Shown: positions 21,736 through 31,976, counted from the first letter of the stretch. The stretch: 64,000 nucleotides of DNA from Salvator merianae (GCA_003586115.2 QVOM02000074.1:1150489-1214488), one strand, 5' to 3'. The notes: generated by a model not told the origin, from the sequence alone. A program made the numbers and translations.

Positions 21736-22794
21736 GGGGTCCTGAACAGGAAGCAGCTTTCAAAGTGCTAAAACAAGCCCTTACAACATACAAGCCTTTG
21801 GGTAGCCTGATTACACTAAAGACTTTCAACTGTTTGTGGCAGAAAAGGGAGGCTTTGCACATGAGGTGCTAACTCAAATGCATGGTGACAAACACCGTCC
21901 TGTAGCCTAGCTATCATATAAGTTGGACTCTGTGGCAGTGGGCTATCCCTCGTGTCTTCGGGTACTAGCAGCAACTAGCTACTTTCTGCCACATGCAAAA
22001 GATATTTTACTACAACAAGATGTAAAGGTCTTTGTTCCACATGAAGTGCAAGTGCTATTAAACCATGGGCACTTATTGTCCCCGTCAGCTTCATGACTGA
22101 CTCAATTTGACTTGCAACTAATTCAAGCTCCAAATGTAACAATTCAAAAAGCCCCCCCTCTGTGAATCCTGCTGAGTTTATGCTATCACCAACAGAAGCT
22201 CATACTGATTGCTTAAAGTTAACACTAGCAGCCACTAAGCCTCGAAAGGATTTAAGAGATCAGCCAATAGACAGTGCTAAATTGCAGCTGTATTGTGATG
22301 GAACAAGTTTTGTGACCGCGGGAGGAAAAAGGGTAGCAGGTTATGCGGTCACAAGTGAATATGAAATATTGAAAGCAGACCAAATTCAACCAGCAGTATC
22401 GGCCCAGGTGGCAGAGCTGGTGGCTCCGCACCAAGCATTGTGCATCATAGGCACAGAGTCAGGAACAGTTTTTGTGGACTCCCGGTATGCATGGGGAATA
22501 TGTTTGGATTTTGGCCAGTTATGGATAAATAGAGGATTTCTGACAAGTGCTGGGGCTAATCTTAAGCATGGGCAAGTAGTACAAGCAATATTGGATCAGA
22601 TAATGGAAGCAAAGGGAATTGCCATAGTAAAAATCAAAGCTCACTCTGGGACTAAAGGCAATGAATTAGCAGATCAGGTTGCAAAGCAAGCTGCCTTGAA
22701 CCCAAGCCCTGATACCAAGATTTTGTCTATAATGGCCCAGAAGATTATGGTTGTACCAGTAGATATTAAATGGGCCCAAAGTATTCTTTCCTGA
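21736..22794 (+). pseudogene. pol: ERV RT connection and RNase H
   Basis: The tail of RT (EWGPEQEAAFKVLKQAL) runs with stops and shifts to 22150. A long open frame at 22162-22794 then encodes RNase H. It has YCDGTS with the first Asp, AQVAELVA with Glu, VFVDSRYAWG with Asp, and IKAHSGTKGNELADQVA with His and Asp. The catalytic set looks complete. This is the best preserved domain of the provirus. Confidence 0.8.
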
Positions 22795-23515
22795 GTGGAG
22801 CAAGAGGCATGGATTAAACAGGGAGCAGAAAAGAATGATGGAATCTACATATTCAAAGACAAGCCAGTGGTCCCCTGAACATGTGTTTATTATATATTAT
22901 CTGCGTTACATGCCCTAGGGCATGAAAGCAAAGAATCTCTAGCAGAATGCTTCAAGAAACATTGGGCAGCAACAAGGGTGACCATAGATGCAGAAGAAAT
23001 AGTTTCATCCTGCAGTACCTGCCTTCAATATTCAAAGGGACATGGCCTGAGACCAAATCCTTCACGATTGCCAAGCGGGGGACAGACCTTTTGCCATGAT
23101 CCAAATAGACTTTGTAGATATGCCCCCCAGCGAGGGAAAGAATCATCTTCTTGTTATTGTGGACACATTTAGTAATTACCCAGAAGTTTTATGCCTGTAA
23201 AAGGGCCACAGCAGCTACAGTGGCCAAGATTCTGTTAACTGAAATTATACCAAGGTGGGGGGTGCCCAGAGCCATCCACTCAGACAGAGGGAGCCACTTT
23301 GTGAATGAAATGATACAGGCCATGGCAAAAGCTTTAGAAGGTATATCAACATTCCAGCTGTCTCACCCCACATTGGACAGGGCCCTACCAAGTACTCCTG
23401 GTGGCACACAGCAGTGCCAAACTTGAAGGTCTGCAGAATTGGGTTCACTTGAGTCATCTAAGGCGTACTCCTTTCCCCACAGAAAAAGACTAAATGGAAC
23501 TGAACTGTATTAAAT
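22795..23515 (+). pseudogene. pol: ERV integrase, core truncated
   Basis: The zinc-binding region is readable around 22905-23020, with a His pair and SCSTC. The core has MIQIDFVDMPPSEGKNH with the first Asp at about 23098-23145 and a HSDRGSHF block with the second at about 23277-23300. Soon after (about 23350-23375) the sequence jumps to the C-terminal TGPYQVLLVAHSSAKLEG segment. The stretch with the catalytic Glu is absent. Stops and frameshifts occur throughout. Confidence 0.78.
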
Positions 23516-23818
23516 TGAACTAAATTAAACTGATATCCCAAGACAACATCAGAAGAAAGAAGAAAGAAGTGAGAGTGAAGTTAGACAACAAAATCCTGAA
23601 GAGCTCTGAAGAAAAATCATGTATGGACTCAGAGATTTTTGCTTTTGCCGCTACCTTAGTATTAGATGCTTATTACACTTTCATTTAACTGCTCAGTCTT
23701 AATATTTTGAAATCTGCTCGCAATTTCATTTACTCCATTTAATAATTGCTATATGGGCATTGCTTTAATTGCAGATATCACTTTCAGCATATTGGTTATA
23801 GTTATATTAATCATTTTG
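23516..23818 (+). other. ERV pol-env spacer
   Basis: Non-coding sequence, with A/T-rich words around 23500-23560, between the integrase C-terminus and the env start. It includes a pyrimidine-rich, T-rich approach to the candidate env splice acceptor. Confidence 0.45.
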
Positions 23819-23830
23819 TGTTTCACAGAG
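23819..23830 (+). promoter_or_regulatory. Candidate env splice acceptor
   Basis: TGTGTTTCACAG ends at 23828, eight bases before the env ATG at 23836. With the donor at 18440 this would make the usual single-spliced env mRNA. The polypyrimidine tract is weak and interrupted by purines. Confidence 0.4.
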
Positions 23831-23835
23831 CACAA

Positions 23836-24347
23836 ATGGCCCCGTGGAAACTAATGTTCTATGTGATAAGTTTCAGAGTGCTCAGCCCTAAGAAATCAAG
23901 TACAGTAGCAACCATGGGTGAATTGGGACCCCCATTGGGGTGCCAGGTATGGATCCTTGGTTGGTTGATGGTCACAGAGACATTCTACCTAGCCACAGCT
24001 GAGGAAACATACCCAGGTGACCATTTGGCCCTCGTATCTCCAATTTTGAAGGATCGGTGTTTGTGCCAGTGCCCAGCTGGAAGTGCGGTGCCCCAGCAGG
24101 TGATTGAGGTTTCAGGCAGTGAGGCAAAGGTTTGGTACTATGCCTCAATGACAGGCTGCTTACGTTCTGAAGCTATCTTGGAAGTCAGAGGGGAGACATT
24201 TTGTATCTCTCCAGATACCAGTCAATGGCAAAGGCTGAGAAAACAGAAGAATGTATCAATATCCATAGTGGGGTGGCCTGGAGCACATACGAAGTGTCAG
24301 CCCCACTTGGAAGTGACTCAAACTGCTCTAAGTGCAAAGAGGAACAC
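23836..24347 (+). pseudogene. env: ERV env surface-subunit fragment, left of hAT
   Basis: I chose ATG 23836 rather than the upstream 23746 because it sits just after the acceptor-like CAG and begins MAPWKLMFYV. A hydrophobic stretch, VWILGWLMV, lies about 40 residues in and may belong to a long signal peptide. Cys-rich sequence (CLCQCPAG) and other SU-like sequence follow. The frame is open until the hAT element begins at 24348. Past that point the apparent ORF is hAT sequence. Confidence 0.65.
24340..24347. repeat. hAT target-site duplication, left copy
   Basis: AGGAACAC directly before the hAT terminus. It is repeated exactly at 24742-24749. Eight base pairs is the duplication length typical of the hAT superfamily. 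Confidence 0.93.
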
Positions 24348-24741
24348 CAGAGGCGTAGCAAGGGGGGGGCGGTCCGCCTCAGGCGGCGCGTTGTTGGGGG
24401 TGGCGCCCGACGGTGCGCTGGGCCCGCCTGCCCACCCACCCGCCGGTTTGCCGCTTTACCGGCATGCTTGCTCGCCCCGCATGCACGCACAGTGGCTCGC
24501 TCGCCCCGCACGCCCGCACGCACGGCGGCTCGCTCGCCCCGCCTGCATGCACTGCGGCACGCTTGCCCCGCACGCACACACGCACGCACGGCGGCACACA
24601 CGCACGCACGGCGGCACGCACGCACACACAGCAGTCATCGGGGCGGCAGCAGGAGTAGGAGGCTGCAGGGCAGGGCTCCCTCACTAGCACTCGTCTGCCG
24701 CCGTTTCGCACCGGGTGGCAGAACGTTTAGCTACGCCACTG
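24348..24741. mobile_element. Non-autonomous hAT element, family B, copy 1
   Basis: Ends are CAGAGGCGTAGC and GCTACGCCACTG, short near-inverted repeats of the CAGNGGCGTAGC type known for hAT elements. The exact 8-bp duplication AGGAACAC flanks it. The 394-bp body is extremely CpG-rich, with a CGCACGCACGGCGGCACAC-type minisatellite at about 24560-24630. It carries no transposase. The long open frames across it on both strands come from its GC content. It lies within the ERV env. A sister copy is at 31624-31976. Confidence 0.92.
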
Positions 24742-25077
24742 AGGAACACGCTGCTTCAGTTGTTGGCCTTAACCACAGAACTGCTTAATCTAAAGCAATG
24801 TTGGTTATGTATTACTATGGGAATGTCTGCTAAAGAGTTAAAAGTCATTCTCCCAGTTCCTCTGAGTGCGGTAGACATTGCCACCACCCACAGATGGTTG
24901 GAAGATCACAAAACGGCAGATAATGAACCATGGGCAGGGGTGCGTATCAGTGACAAAGGGTATTATGTGGTCCAGCCTAGGGAGGGGCTATTCTGTTTTC
25001 AGAGAGAAAAACGTGTCAAATACGACATTTTCCTGGGAGACAGTAAACGTCAATATACTTGGAAGCCTTTTAAATGA
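24742..25077 (+). pseudogene. env: ERV env fragment, right of hAT (CWLC motif)
   Basis: Reading resumes beyond the second duplication copy and stays open to a stop at 25075-25077. CWLC at 24799-24810 is the CXXC motif that gammaretroviral surface subunits use to form a disulfide bond with the transmembrane subunit. Further on are PVPLSAVDIATTHRW-like and GYYVVQPREGLFCF-like passages. Without the hAT, the two env pieces would be contiguous. Confidence 0.65.
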
Positions 25078-25523
25078 ACCCTCTATGAAAACATAGATTG
25101 CAGTAATATAGAATACAATCACTGTACGTATGAAACTGTAGCCTGCATCCTGCAAGGCTGGAGGATTTCCTGTCCCTGCCAGCACAATAATAGTACATAT
25201 TATGATCAGGCCCATGAGGTAAATGAAACTTTGCAGGAAATCAGAATTTGGTGCCTCATGTACAAACAAATGCACATATGGATATGACAAAGGTTGAAAA
25301 ACCTTGGGACCCCATAGCCTGGTTAACTTCCTGGATGTTCTTTGGGAGAATGAGTAATCCCATTATTGGAATAATGGGGTTCATAGGGTTCAGTATTACA
25401 TGTGGTTGTTTGCAATGTATCTTTGGATTATGGAAAATGATGCCCAGAACACAAGAGTATAAACAAATCATGGTGCAGCAGATAAAATATTTGTCTGACC
25501 TGGAACAGGTTAGAAGGGGGGAG
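25078..25523 (+). pseudogene. env: ERV env transmembrane-subunit remnant
   Basis: After the stop a Cys-rich stretch with an N-glycosylation-like NNST (about 25185-25197) is readable. A frame change then leads to a membrane-spanning segment at about 25350-25430 (PIIGIMGFIGFSITCGC) and a short charged tail. A clear fusion peptide and the CX6CC of gamma-type TM were not found. So part of the ectodomain is deleted or decayed. Confidence 0.5.
25512..25523 (+). promoter_or_regulatory. ERV polypurine tract
   Basis: AGAAGGGGGGAG just upstream of the 3' LTR, with three bases (TAC) between the tract and TGTGAGG. This is the expected plus-strand primer for reverse transcription. Confidence 0.75.
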
Positions 25524-25526
25524 TAC

Positions 25527-25799
25527 TGTGAGGGCTATGAAGCCAAAGTGGAGTTTTTTGAGGAGGATTATGGGAGTTTGGAACAATATACAGAGTGCAT
25601 TTCACCTTGAACAAAATGTGCACAGCTAAGCATGAAGTGCTGGGAACTAAAAGATAAGATGAATTTAGTAGCAGAAGAAGTTAGCCTTGAAGCCTTGAAG
25701 CAGAGAAAGCTCTTTGGCACAGTTGCCCTATTGCACTAGTAAATAATAAAGCTGCAGCTTTGCCTTGATTTTTGTTTGGTCCCGTTGATTTCTACAACA
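25527..25799 (+). repeat. ERV 3' LTR, internally deleted (273 bp)
   Basis: Same termini as the 5' LTR. Relative to it, the bases matching 17801-18010 (210 bp, including the TATA box) and a 6-bp GAAGAA block are missing, which together account for the whole length difference. The poly-A signal remains. The 5' and solo LTRs both retain the segment, so the loss occurred in this copy. Confidence 0.9.
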
Positions 25800-25803
25800 G
25801 TTA
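25800..25803. repeat. ERV target-site duplication, right copy
   Basis: GTTA after the LTR's final CA, matching ATTA at 17602-17605 except for the first base. CR1 reading resumes immediately (TAAATGGCTTCAC). Confidence 0.72.
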
Positions 25804-26812
25804 TAAATGGCTTCACATTCAATTGGAAGAATATTTTGAGTGGGGTGCTGCAAGGCTCTATCCTCGGCCCATGCTGTTCAACATTTTTATAAATGCTCTG
25901 GATGAGGGAGTTGAGGGGATGCTTATCAAATTTGCAGATGACACAAAGCTAGGAGGGGTTGCTAACACTAGGGAGGAGATGGAAAGGATTCAAAATGATC
26001 TGGACAAGCTTGAACACTGGGCTGAAACTATCAGAATGAAATTTAACAGAGAGAAATGCAAAGTTTTACATGTGGGAAAGAAAAATGACAATATCCAGTA
26101 CAGAATGGGAGGAATCTCACTGAGCAGCAACACATGTGAAAAGGATCTGGGTGTACTAGTAGATCACAGATTGAACATGAGTCAACAGCGTGACGCAGCT
26201 GCAAAAAAGGCAAACTCCATCCTGGGATGTATCAAGAGGACCATAGAGTCTAGCTCACAAGAAGTAATTATCCCTTTTTTCCTTGGTCAGACCTCATCTG
26301 GAGTACTGTATCCAGTTCTGGGCACCTCAATTTAAAAAAGACATTGACAAACTGGTGTAAGTTCAGAGGAGGGCTACCAAAATGGTGAGTGGTCTGCAAA
26401 CCATGTCCCATAACGAATGGTTAAAGGATCTAGGATTGTTTAGCCTACAGAAGAGAATACTGAGGGGAGACATGATAGCTGTTTTCGAGTATCTGAAGGG
26501 CTGTCACGATGCAGAGGCATTGGCTCTGTTCTCACTTACACAAGAAGGACAGTCTAGGAACAATGGAATAAAAATTCAAAGGAGTAGATACAGACTAGAT
26601 ATTAGAAAAAACTTTCTGACAGTAAGGGTGATTAGTCAATGGAATAGGCTGCCACAGGAGGTGGTGAGCTCTCCTTCACTGGAGGTCTTCAAGGAGAGGC
26701 TGCATAGATATCTGTCTGGGATGGTTTAGTGAATCCTGCATTGAGCAGGGGGTTGGACTCAATGACTCTGGAGGGCCCTTCCAACTCTATGATTCTATGA
26801 TTTTATGATTTC
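25804..26812 (+). mobile_element. CR1 LINE, 3' part (right of ERV)
   Basis: RT continues with an NGFT block, VLQGSILGPMLFNIFIN and the catalytic IKFADDTKLGG at about 25926-25958. A frame at 25772-26335, then a frameshift, then 26382-26729 carry it to the final RYLSGMV stop at 26727-26729. The 3' UTR has the CR1 hallmark GGACTCAATGACTCTGGAGG and ends in GATTCTATGATTTTATGATT, a decayed octamer tail. Comparison with the CR1 at 49946-51648 confirms frame and order. Confidence 0.9.
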
Positions 26813-26889
26813 CACATTATCAAAAAAATCCATTTAATTGATGGGTTTCAACAGTGCAATGGAAATAGTAGAGAATATTGTTTTTACTC
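26813..26889. other. Short spacer
   Basis: No feature seen between the CR1 tail and the Vingi-like 3' end. Confidence 0.4.
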
Positions 26890-27715
26890 CCCTATTCATA
26901 GTTTCAGTTTAGTTTATTGATTAGTCTTTCGACCATATCAAAATTACAAATAAAAACATATAATCCTAACGTGTAAAATCATAATTCAAAAGAGTAACAT
27001 AATTATCTATCCGCATCCCCCTTTCCCTATGCCATATTCTGATCAATGAATGATTTCCTAAGTCGGACAGCCTTAGCAAAAAATAGGACTACCCTGTAAG
27101 TTAACTGAATGTTTTCTCCCCAAAGAAAATAAGTCAGTTTACTTTCTACATTCCAATGGTTTACTATTTGTAAATGGGGGCCCAGATAAGTTGTTCTAAT
27201 TGAAGAATAGAGCTGACAAACAAACAGGATATGGGAGAGCTCTTCAACTGCTGGCATGCCAGAAACACACAATCTTTCATTGTATGGCACCTGTTGGTAC
27301 CTCCCCAGCTTCACCATGGAATGAAATAATTCAAAACGTACATGGGTGAATTATTACCCTAACTGGTAGGGCATTTTATAATCTAAATACTTTTCAAGCT
27401 GGAAAATAGTCTTTGTTTGTGCTAGCCATTATTATTAATTTTAAATTAGACAGAGTGGCAATATCTTTTGTGCACTAATATCCATCACCCACTGCTTGAA
27501 AATCTCTCTGGCTGACTGACCAATATGCCCTAGCACTTGTGGGGACAGTCCACAGTAGGAAATATTATTATATAATTTAAACACCCATTAGTATTTGCTC
27601 TCATTCCTGGCTTGTTCTTCAAGACACAATCTTGGGAGTCTATTTCCGGGCATTGGAGTTAAATGTATCCAATAATTAAAAGTTTTGATGTTAATGAAAC
27701 ATTGGATCATGCATA
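26890..27715 (-). mobile_element. Vingi/ingi-like LINE 3' end, copy 1
   Basis: The minus-strand frame 27027-27317 reads LGRYQQVPYNERLCVSG and then ELSHILFVCQLYSSIR, and ends VVLFFAKAVRLR. This parallels the larger copy at 45656-46429 (RYENIPFPVRTCICG, DNEHLLLVCPMYEIIR, ALFILKAARIR). Upstream to about 27710 the alignment can be followed with breaks. The 3' UTR word GATTAGTCTTT-GACCATATCA is shared with the other copy. The two Cys and the His of the C-terminal motif are only partly kept. The clade name is from pattern memory and remains tentative. Confidence 0.6.
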
Positions 27716-28079
27716 GACTATATTTTTGCAAGCAAGAAATTTGCTCTATTGCTGACAGACTCTATAATTGGACCAATCACAGTCTCTGAACATTTCCTTA
27801 TCACTGCATCAGTGTCACTATCAGAACCTCCTCCTATGTGGGGAATGAACCCTACCTTGCTAACAAAGTAATAATTTAAGCAGCATGTGAGGCATAAGTT
27901 AGAACAATATTTTAAAAACAATTCCTTGTCAGAAATATCAGAAACACTTCAGTGGGAAGCCATGAAACCTGTGAGTAGAGAAGTTTGTGTTTCTCATAAT
28001 TAGTGGTTTAAAAATCCTAGATAGGAAAGGAATAAGTTCTCCAGTCTATCAAAGAATTTGAAGAAAAAAAACATAAGTA
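27716..28079. other. Unassigned spacer
   Basis: No recognised repeat or gene. A minus frame at 27718-27921 lacks any domain. Confidence 0.35.
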
Positions 28080-28330
28080 AAATGACTATCCCCCAGGCAC
28101 AGTCTCACACAGCAGGACCTTTTGACTGTAGGCTTTAAAAATGTCAACTCAACCCAAGTGGGCCTGGCAGCCAATCCAAAAACTTCACAACAAATGATTC
28201 TTCAAAAATCATCAAAAATGTTCATTAAAAACCCAGCAGAAAGGCATCAAAATCCGTAATAACACCCAAACTGTCAGAATCAGCTGATTGACAGAAGCTG
28301 TCAGCTATAAAGATACAGGAAACAGTGTAT
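28080..28330 (-). repeat. LTR-like repeat, family A, copy 3
   Basis: Has the same ordered words as copies 1 and 2: CCCAGGCA, GGCTTTAAAAATG, TTCATTAAAAACCCAGCAGAAA, then AATCAGCTGATTGACAG, which matches AATCAGCTGACCAGG of copy 2. Decayed, with no termini defined. Confidence 0.38.
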
Positions 28331-29329
28331 TACAGGGTTTTTTCCCCTCTTGGTAGTGCTGTGCATGTGTGCAGGGATTTGAGATATTCACAAAGCTGTT
28401 GTGAGGCTGTACTTATGAATAAAGTGTTAAATGAGGACAATTTTGACAGAAAGTGAAAGGGCATGATTGTAAGGGGAAAGCTAGTCCTAACAGTTAGAAA
28501 CCCTAAATTGACAGGGAAATCACATGATTATTTTCACCCTCCAGGCATGGTGTGATGAAGAAGTCTCAGTCTCTTCCCTGGGCAAAGTTCCTGCAAAGTA
28601 TCCCAGTACTGAAAACTAGGGGCTGGAGGCTGCAGAGCTCAGCAATAGCACTCTCAAGACAAAACAGGAAAGTTTGTTAAAGTTTCTAAAGTTCCAAGTT
28701 GTGAGGCTGCTGGGAGCAGAGCAGGAGATTCAAAGTAAAACAGTGATTATGCAGTTTGCATGATAGCTAGCAGTGTGAGAGGATGTTGAAGATCATGTGC
28801 CAGGTGAAGGATGGATGGAGGACTGTGTTATACCCTGAGTCTGGGGCATTTTTATTACCAATCTAACCTTGATGGCTGTTACCTATATCTCTAATGTCTG
28901 CCCACAGGTGGAGAAGAACATAAGAGCTATGTTACCCTATGGAAGAAGCATCGTGTGTGGTGTGCTGCTCCAGCTGCTTATGTGCTGAGCAGTTGTCACA
29001 CTGCTGGGTGATGCAACAGCCCTTTTCATTACTGCAGCAGGTAAGAACAATGTGGTTCAGTGCCTGGAAGAAAGCCACTGAAGTGACACATTAAATCAAT
29101 TTGAGTTGACCAACATTCTTGATAGGTGCATTTCTGATTTCACACCTGGAAAATTCAGTTTGCCCAAAATTTGATATGCCAGCAATGACATATTTTAATA
29201 TTCTTTGACATTTTGATTGGAAATGTACCAGTTTGTACCAGATTTCAGAGCTTCAATTGTCCATAAAAGCCAGGCTTTTAGCATTGATTGCTTTTCTTGA
29301 TTACCTCAGGCAGATGTGTTTGCCTCTGC
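28331..29329. other. No gene recognised
   Basis: Mixed unique-looking sequence. An AATAAAG at about 28419 lies downstream of family-A sequence. No open frame over 60 codons and no repeat identity could be supported. Confidence 0.35.
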
Positions 29330-29600
29330 TTGTAGGCAGATGGGAGGGGGAGCAAGCAAAAGGAAAAATTCCCAATTGCAGTTTATACTGAGGCTTGACT
29401 TTTCTGTTCAAAATGGAATCAGTGTGGCATAAAATTTCCATACAGTTCTGGACATCTTATGCCTCCAACATATCAGATTCTATTCATGTCCTAGCAGGTT
29501 TTTGTCAAGAGACAGCTCCCTGTCTAAAGCAACAAAGTACTTTTAATAATTCATATTTCTGAGAACAATGTCTACCACTTTCCTTAAGTATTTTTTCTTT
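29330..29600 (-). repeat. Repeat related to LTR-like family A (right half)
   Basis: Aligns by eye with 14500-14730. Shared blocks in order include GCAGTTTA/GCAATTTA, GAGGCTTGACTT, CAAAATGGA, AGAGACAGCTC, CAAAGTAC and AATAATTCATAT. Orientation follows copy 1. Confidence 0.42.
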
Positions 29601-29869
29601 GGGCATTTTCAAAGCTCTGGTATAATATCAAGAAAGAGCTGCAGAAATAAAAGGAGAAATCTGCCTCTGCAAAGCAAGATCTCTGTGCTAAAATAATGAT
29701 AGGTCAAAAAATTTTATTTCTCTTTCAAACTATAACTCATCACCTACTATCACACATGCTGGCAGCCTGGAACAATAGATTTCTGCTGGTGAAAAATACA
29801 GAATCTTCAAAAAACCCTAATTTATAGACATTCTAGCACAGGTGGTTGGGGGTTTCCTCACTTAGGGAT
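29601..29869. other. Short spacer
   Basis: No recognised feature. Confidence 0.35.
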
Positions 29870-31165
29870 GTATTATTATGATATTAGTCTTGCTCCGGGA
29901 CATAGATAGGAATTGGTGGGTTGACTTTGAGCTACAAGAATTGGGAAATGCTAAGTTAAATCCCTTTTTTTTTTCAGACACTAAGCATATTCTACAATGT
30001 ATTAAAAACCCATTTATGAATTCCACTTTAATGGTTTGGTGGAAACAGAGAAGATATCTTAAAATATTCTGTGGATAATGAATCCACCGAAATGCCTTTG
30101 AAATTTTTGCAAGATTTAAACTGTCTCTTTTCTCAAAGAGAATGGCAATTATTGGAGAATACAAATTAAAGTCTTTTATATACATATAAAAACCCCAACT
30201 GATGGAGACAGACTAAAAGATTTATTACAATTCTTCACTGGACTGCAAATACATTTATTAAGAAATTGACTTAGGTCTTAGAAATGAAAGAAATTACAAC
30301 TATCCTCAGACTAATTTCGAAAAATCACTGAATGCTTAGTTTATGCTGCTTAGAGGTCATGGCTCAGTTATATACAGTCCCTTAACAGATTGGGAATGTA
30401 AGAATATAAATTCATTAAAACATATATGGGAATCAGACTTTCCATTCCAGACTTAACATTCCAGCTGACAGATGAAAAATGGCAGAGATAAATTTCCTTG
30501 CAACAAATTGCTGATTACCAGAGAATCTTTTTTGATGGTGTTTCACAGATAGTATTGTACCCTTTTACTATTATCATGGATATCCACACATTCTTCACCA
30601 AAAGGTTGACATGACTGCAGCAAAACTGAATAATACATTCACAAATGTATTATTCAAGACTTTTGGAAATTAATTGAACATGAAGCAAAAAAGATATTTC
30701 AACAAAAGTGTAATTTTGCCATAGAATTGTGCATTCTGCATTTGTTTCAGGATGTAAATAAGAAGAAAAATAATATATATTATGATGTATAATGGATTAT
30801 ATATTAGTTCCAAAGCAGATTATAGCTCAAAGTTTAAAAAAATCATAGTCTGCTTAATTAAAGCAATGGTATCATAAAATAGTTGAATATGCAGTTTTTG
30901 AATTGATAACATTCCAAACTCAGCGTATGGCCAGGACACAGCCTAAACTTAACTTTCAATAGATTGCTACTTTCTATAATACTGATAATATCTTTTTATC
31001 TTCTACTATAGTATTATAATACTAATGAATATGAGGGTAACTAACTAACTTTTATGAATGTTAAACTAGTAGACTTGATTTGTTATGGTTCTACTGATTA
31101 GTTCTATATTTGTATATATATAGATTTGTATTTATATTTTTATTAATGAAAATAAAAAAAAAAAC
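29870..31165 (+). mobile_element. L1/Tx1-like LINE 3' portion, heavily decayed
   Basis: At 29950-30060 a short frame has NPFMNSTLMVWWKQRRYL, resembling the 'NPLxxxTLxIWxxxR' segment of Tx1/L1 ORF2 past the RT. Downstream, IWESDFPFQT-like and HQKVDMTAAKLNNTF-like pieces (compare the L1 'PxKLHKMF' stretch) appear between many stops. The element closes with an AATAAA-like poly-A tract at about 31148-31163. It is old and non-coding now. Confidence 0.5.
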
Positions 31166-31239
31166 TATCAAGAGGATGTGATACTGAAGTAATATTGGTG
31201 AACACAGCAAGACTTAGCTTGCCCCCAGATGTGCTATAG
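31166..31239. other. Short spacer
   Basis: No feature between the LINE tail and gypsy pol sequence. Confidence 0.4.
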
Positions 31240-31615
31240 AAATTTGCCTGCCCTAATCCCCGTGTTTCTGGAAGCTGCCCAATATTGTGTGTTTAGATTG
31301 TGAGGATGGCAAGTGTGTAGCCATCTTCTTCTGTGATGTCAGTGACTTCTTAGACCAACTTTTCCTAGCCAAGGTTTTCAAAAAATTGCATCTGAGACAG
31401 GTGTAGCATAGAATTCTGATCAGGGATGGGAAATGAAAGGAAGACTGAATGCAATAATGCCATTGGCACATTTAATACCTATAACACTCTTTAGTCTCAG
31501 TGTAGGACTGGTGTTTTCCAAAATTTCATCAATATTGTCTTCAGAGACATGTTGGACACATTTCTGACTATCTGTCTGGATGATTTGATGATATTTTAAG
31601 CTGATATGCCCTCCC
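31240..31615 (+). pseudogene. Ty3/gypsy RT fragment, left of hAT
   Basis: Across frame shifts it reads VSDFLDQLF, KKLHLRQV (family 'TKLDLRxAY'), VFQNFINIVFRDMLD and ICLDDLMIF at about 31560-31600, which corresponds to the YLDDILIF active-site block. The tyrosine is Cys. The hAT element starts 25-60 bases further on. Confidence 0.72.
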
Positions 31616-31623
31616 ATGTCAAC
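31616..31623. repeat. hAT target-site duplication, left copy
   Basis: ATGTCAAC, repeated exactly at 31977-31984 on the other side of the hAT element. Confidence 0.93.
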
Positions 31624-31976
31624 CACTGGTGTAGCAAGGGGGGGCACGGGGGGCGGTGCGCACTGGGCGGCGCATTGTTGGGGGCGGCGCCCGCCTTTGA
31701 GTTGGGCCCTCCCACTCGCCCGGCCGCCGGTTTGCCTTTAGTCGGCTTCACCGGCACGTCCGCCGCTTGCTAGCCGCTCGCTCGCCCCGCCCACCACTTG
31801 CTCGCCACTTGCTCGCCCCGCCCGCTCACTGCGCCGGCTGGCGCACGCGTGGCCATCATCACGGCGGCAGTGGGAGTAGGCAGCTGCAGGGCGGGGCATC
31901 CGGCAGGGCGGGGCACCCTGCTCGGCTGACGCCGTTTGGTCCGCCCCGGGTGGCGGAACGTTCAGCTACGCCGCTG
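31624..31976. mobile_element. Non-autonomous hAT element, family B, copy 2
   Basis: Ends CACTGGTGTAGC and GCTACGCCGCTG with the exact 8-bp duplication ATGTCAAC. It shares with the 24348-24741 copy the internal GGCGGCGCATTGTTGGGGGC word and a GTGGCGGAACGTTCAGCTACGCC end (GGTGGCAGAACGTTTAGC in copy 1). It is 353 bp long, very CpG-rich and has no transposase. It interrupts the gypsy RT. Confidence 0.92.

Larger units (their letters stand above)
17606..25799 (+). mobile_element. Endogenous retrovirus, gamma-like, LTR to LTR
   Basis: The order is LTR, primer site, leader with splice donor, gag, protease, RT, RNase H, integrase, env, polypurine tract and LTR. The primer site resembles tRNA-His. 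The env surface region has a CWLC motif and the gag has one Zn-knuckle, both consistent with a gamma-like lineage. Defects are many: gag frameshift and stops, deletions inside RT, integrase and env, a hAT insertion in env, and a 210-bp deletion in the 3' LTR. The 54.8 kb solo LTR belongs to the same family. It cannot make infectious particles. Confidence 0.9.

Noticed and set aside
24185..24788. Several long overlapping frames on both strands (up to 195 codons)
   Set aside because: They run across the CpG-rich hAT element. Their Arg/Ala/His-rich composition reflects CGCACG repeats, not a protein.
17606..25799. Domesticated env (syncytin-like) gene
   Set aside because: Env is split by a hAT element, has a stop at 25075-25077, a frame change before the membrane segment, and no visible fusion peptide or CX6CC.
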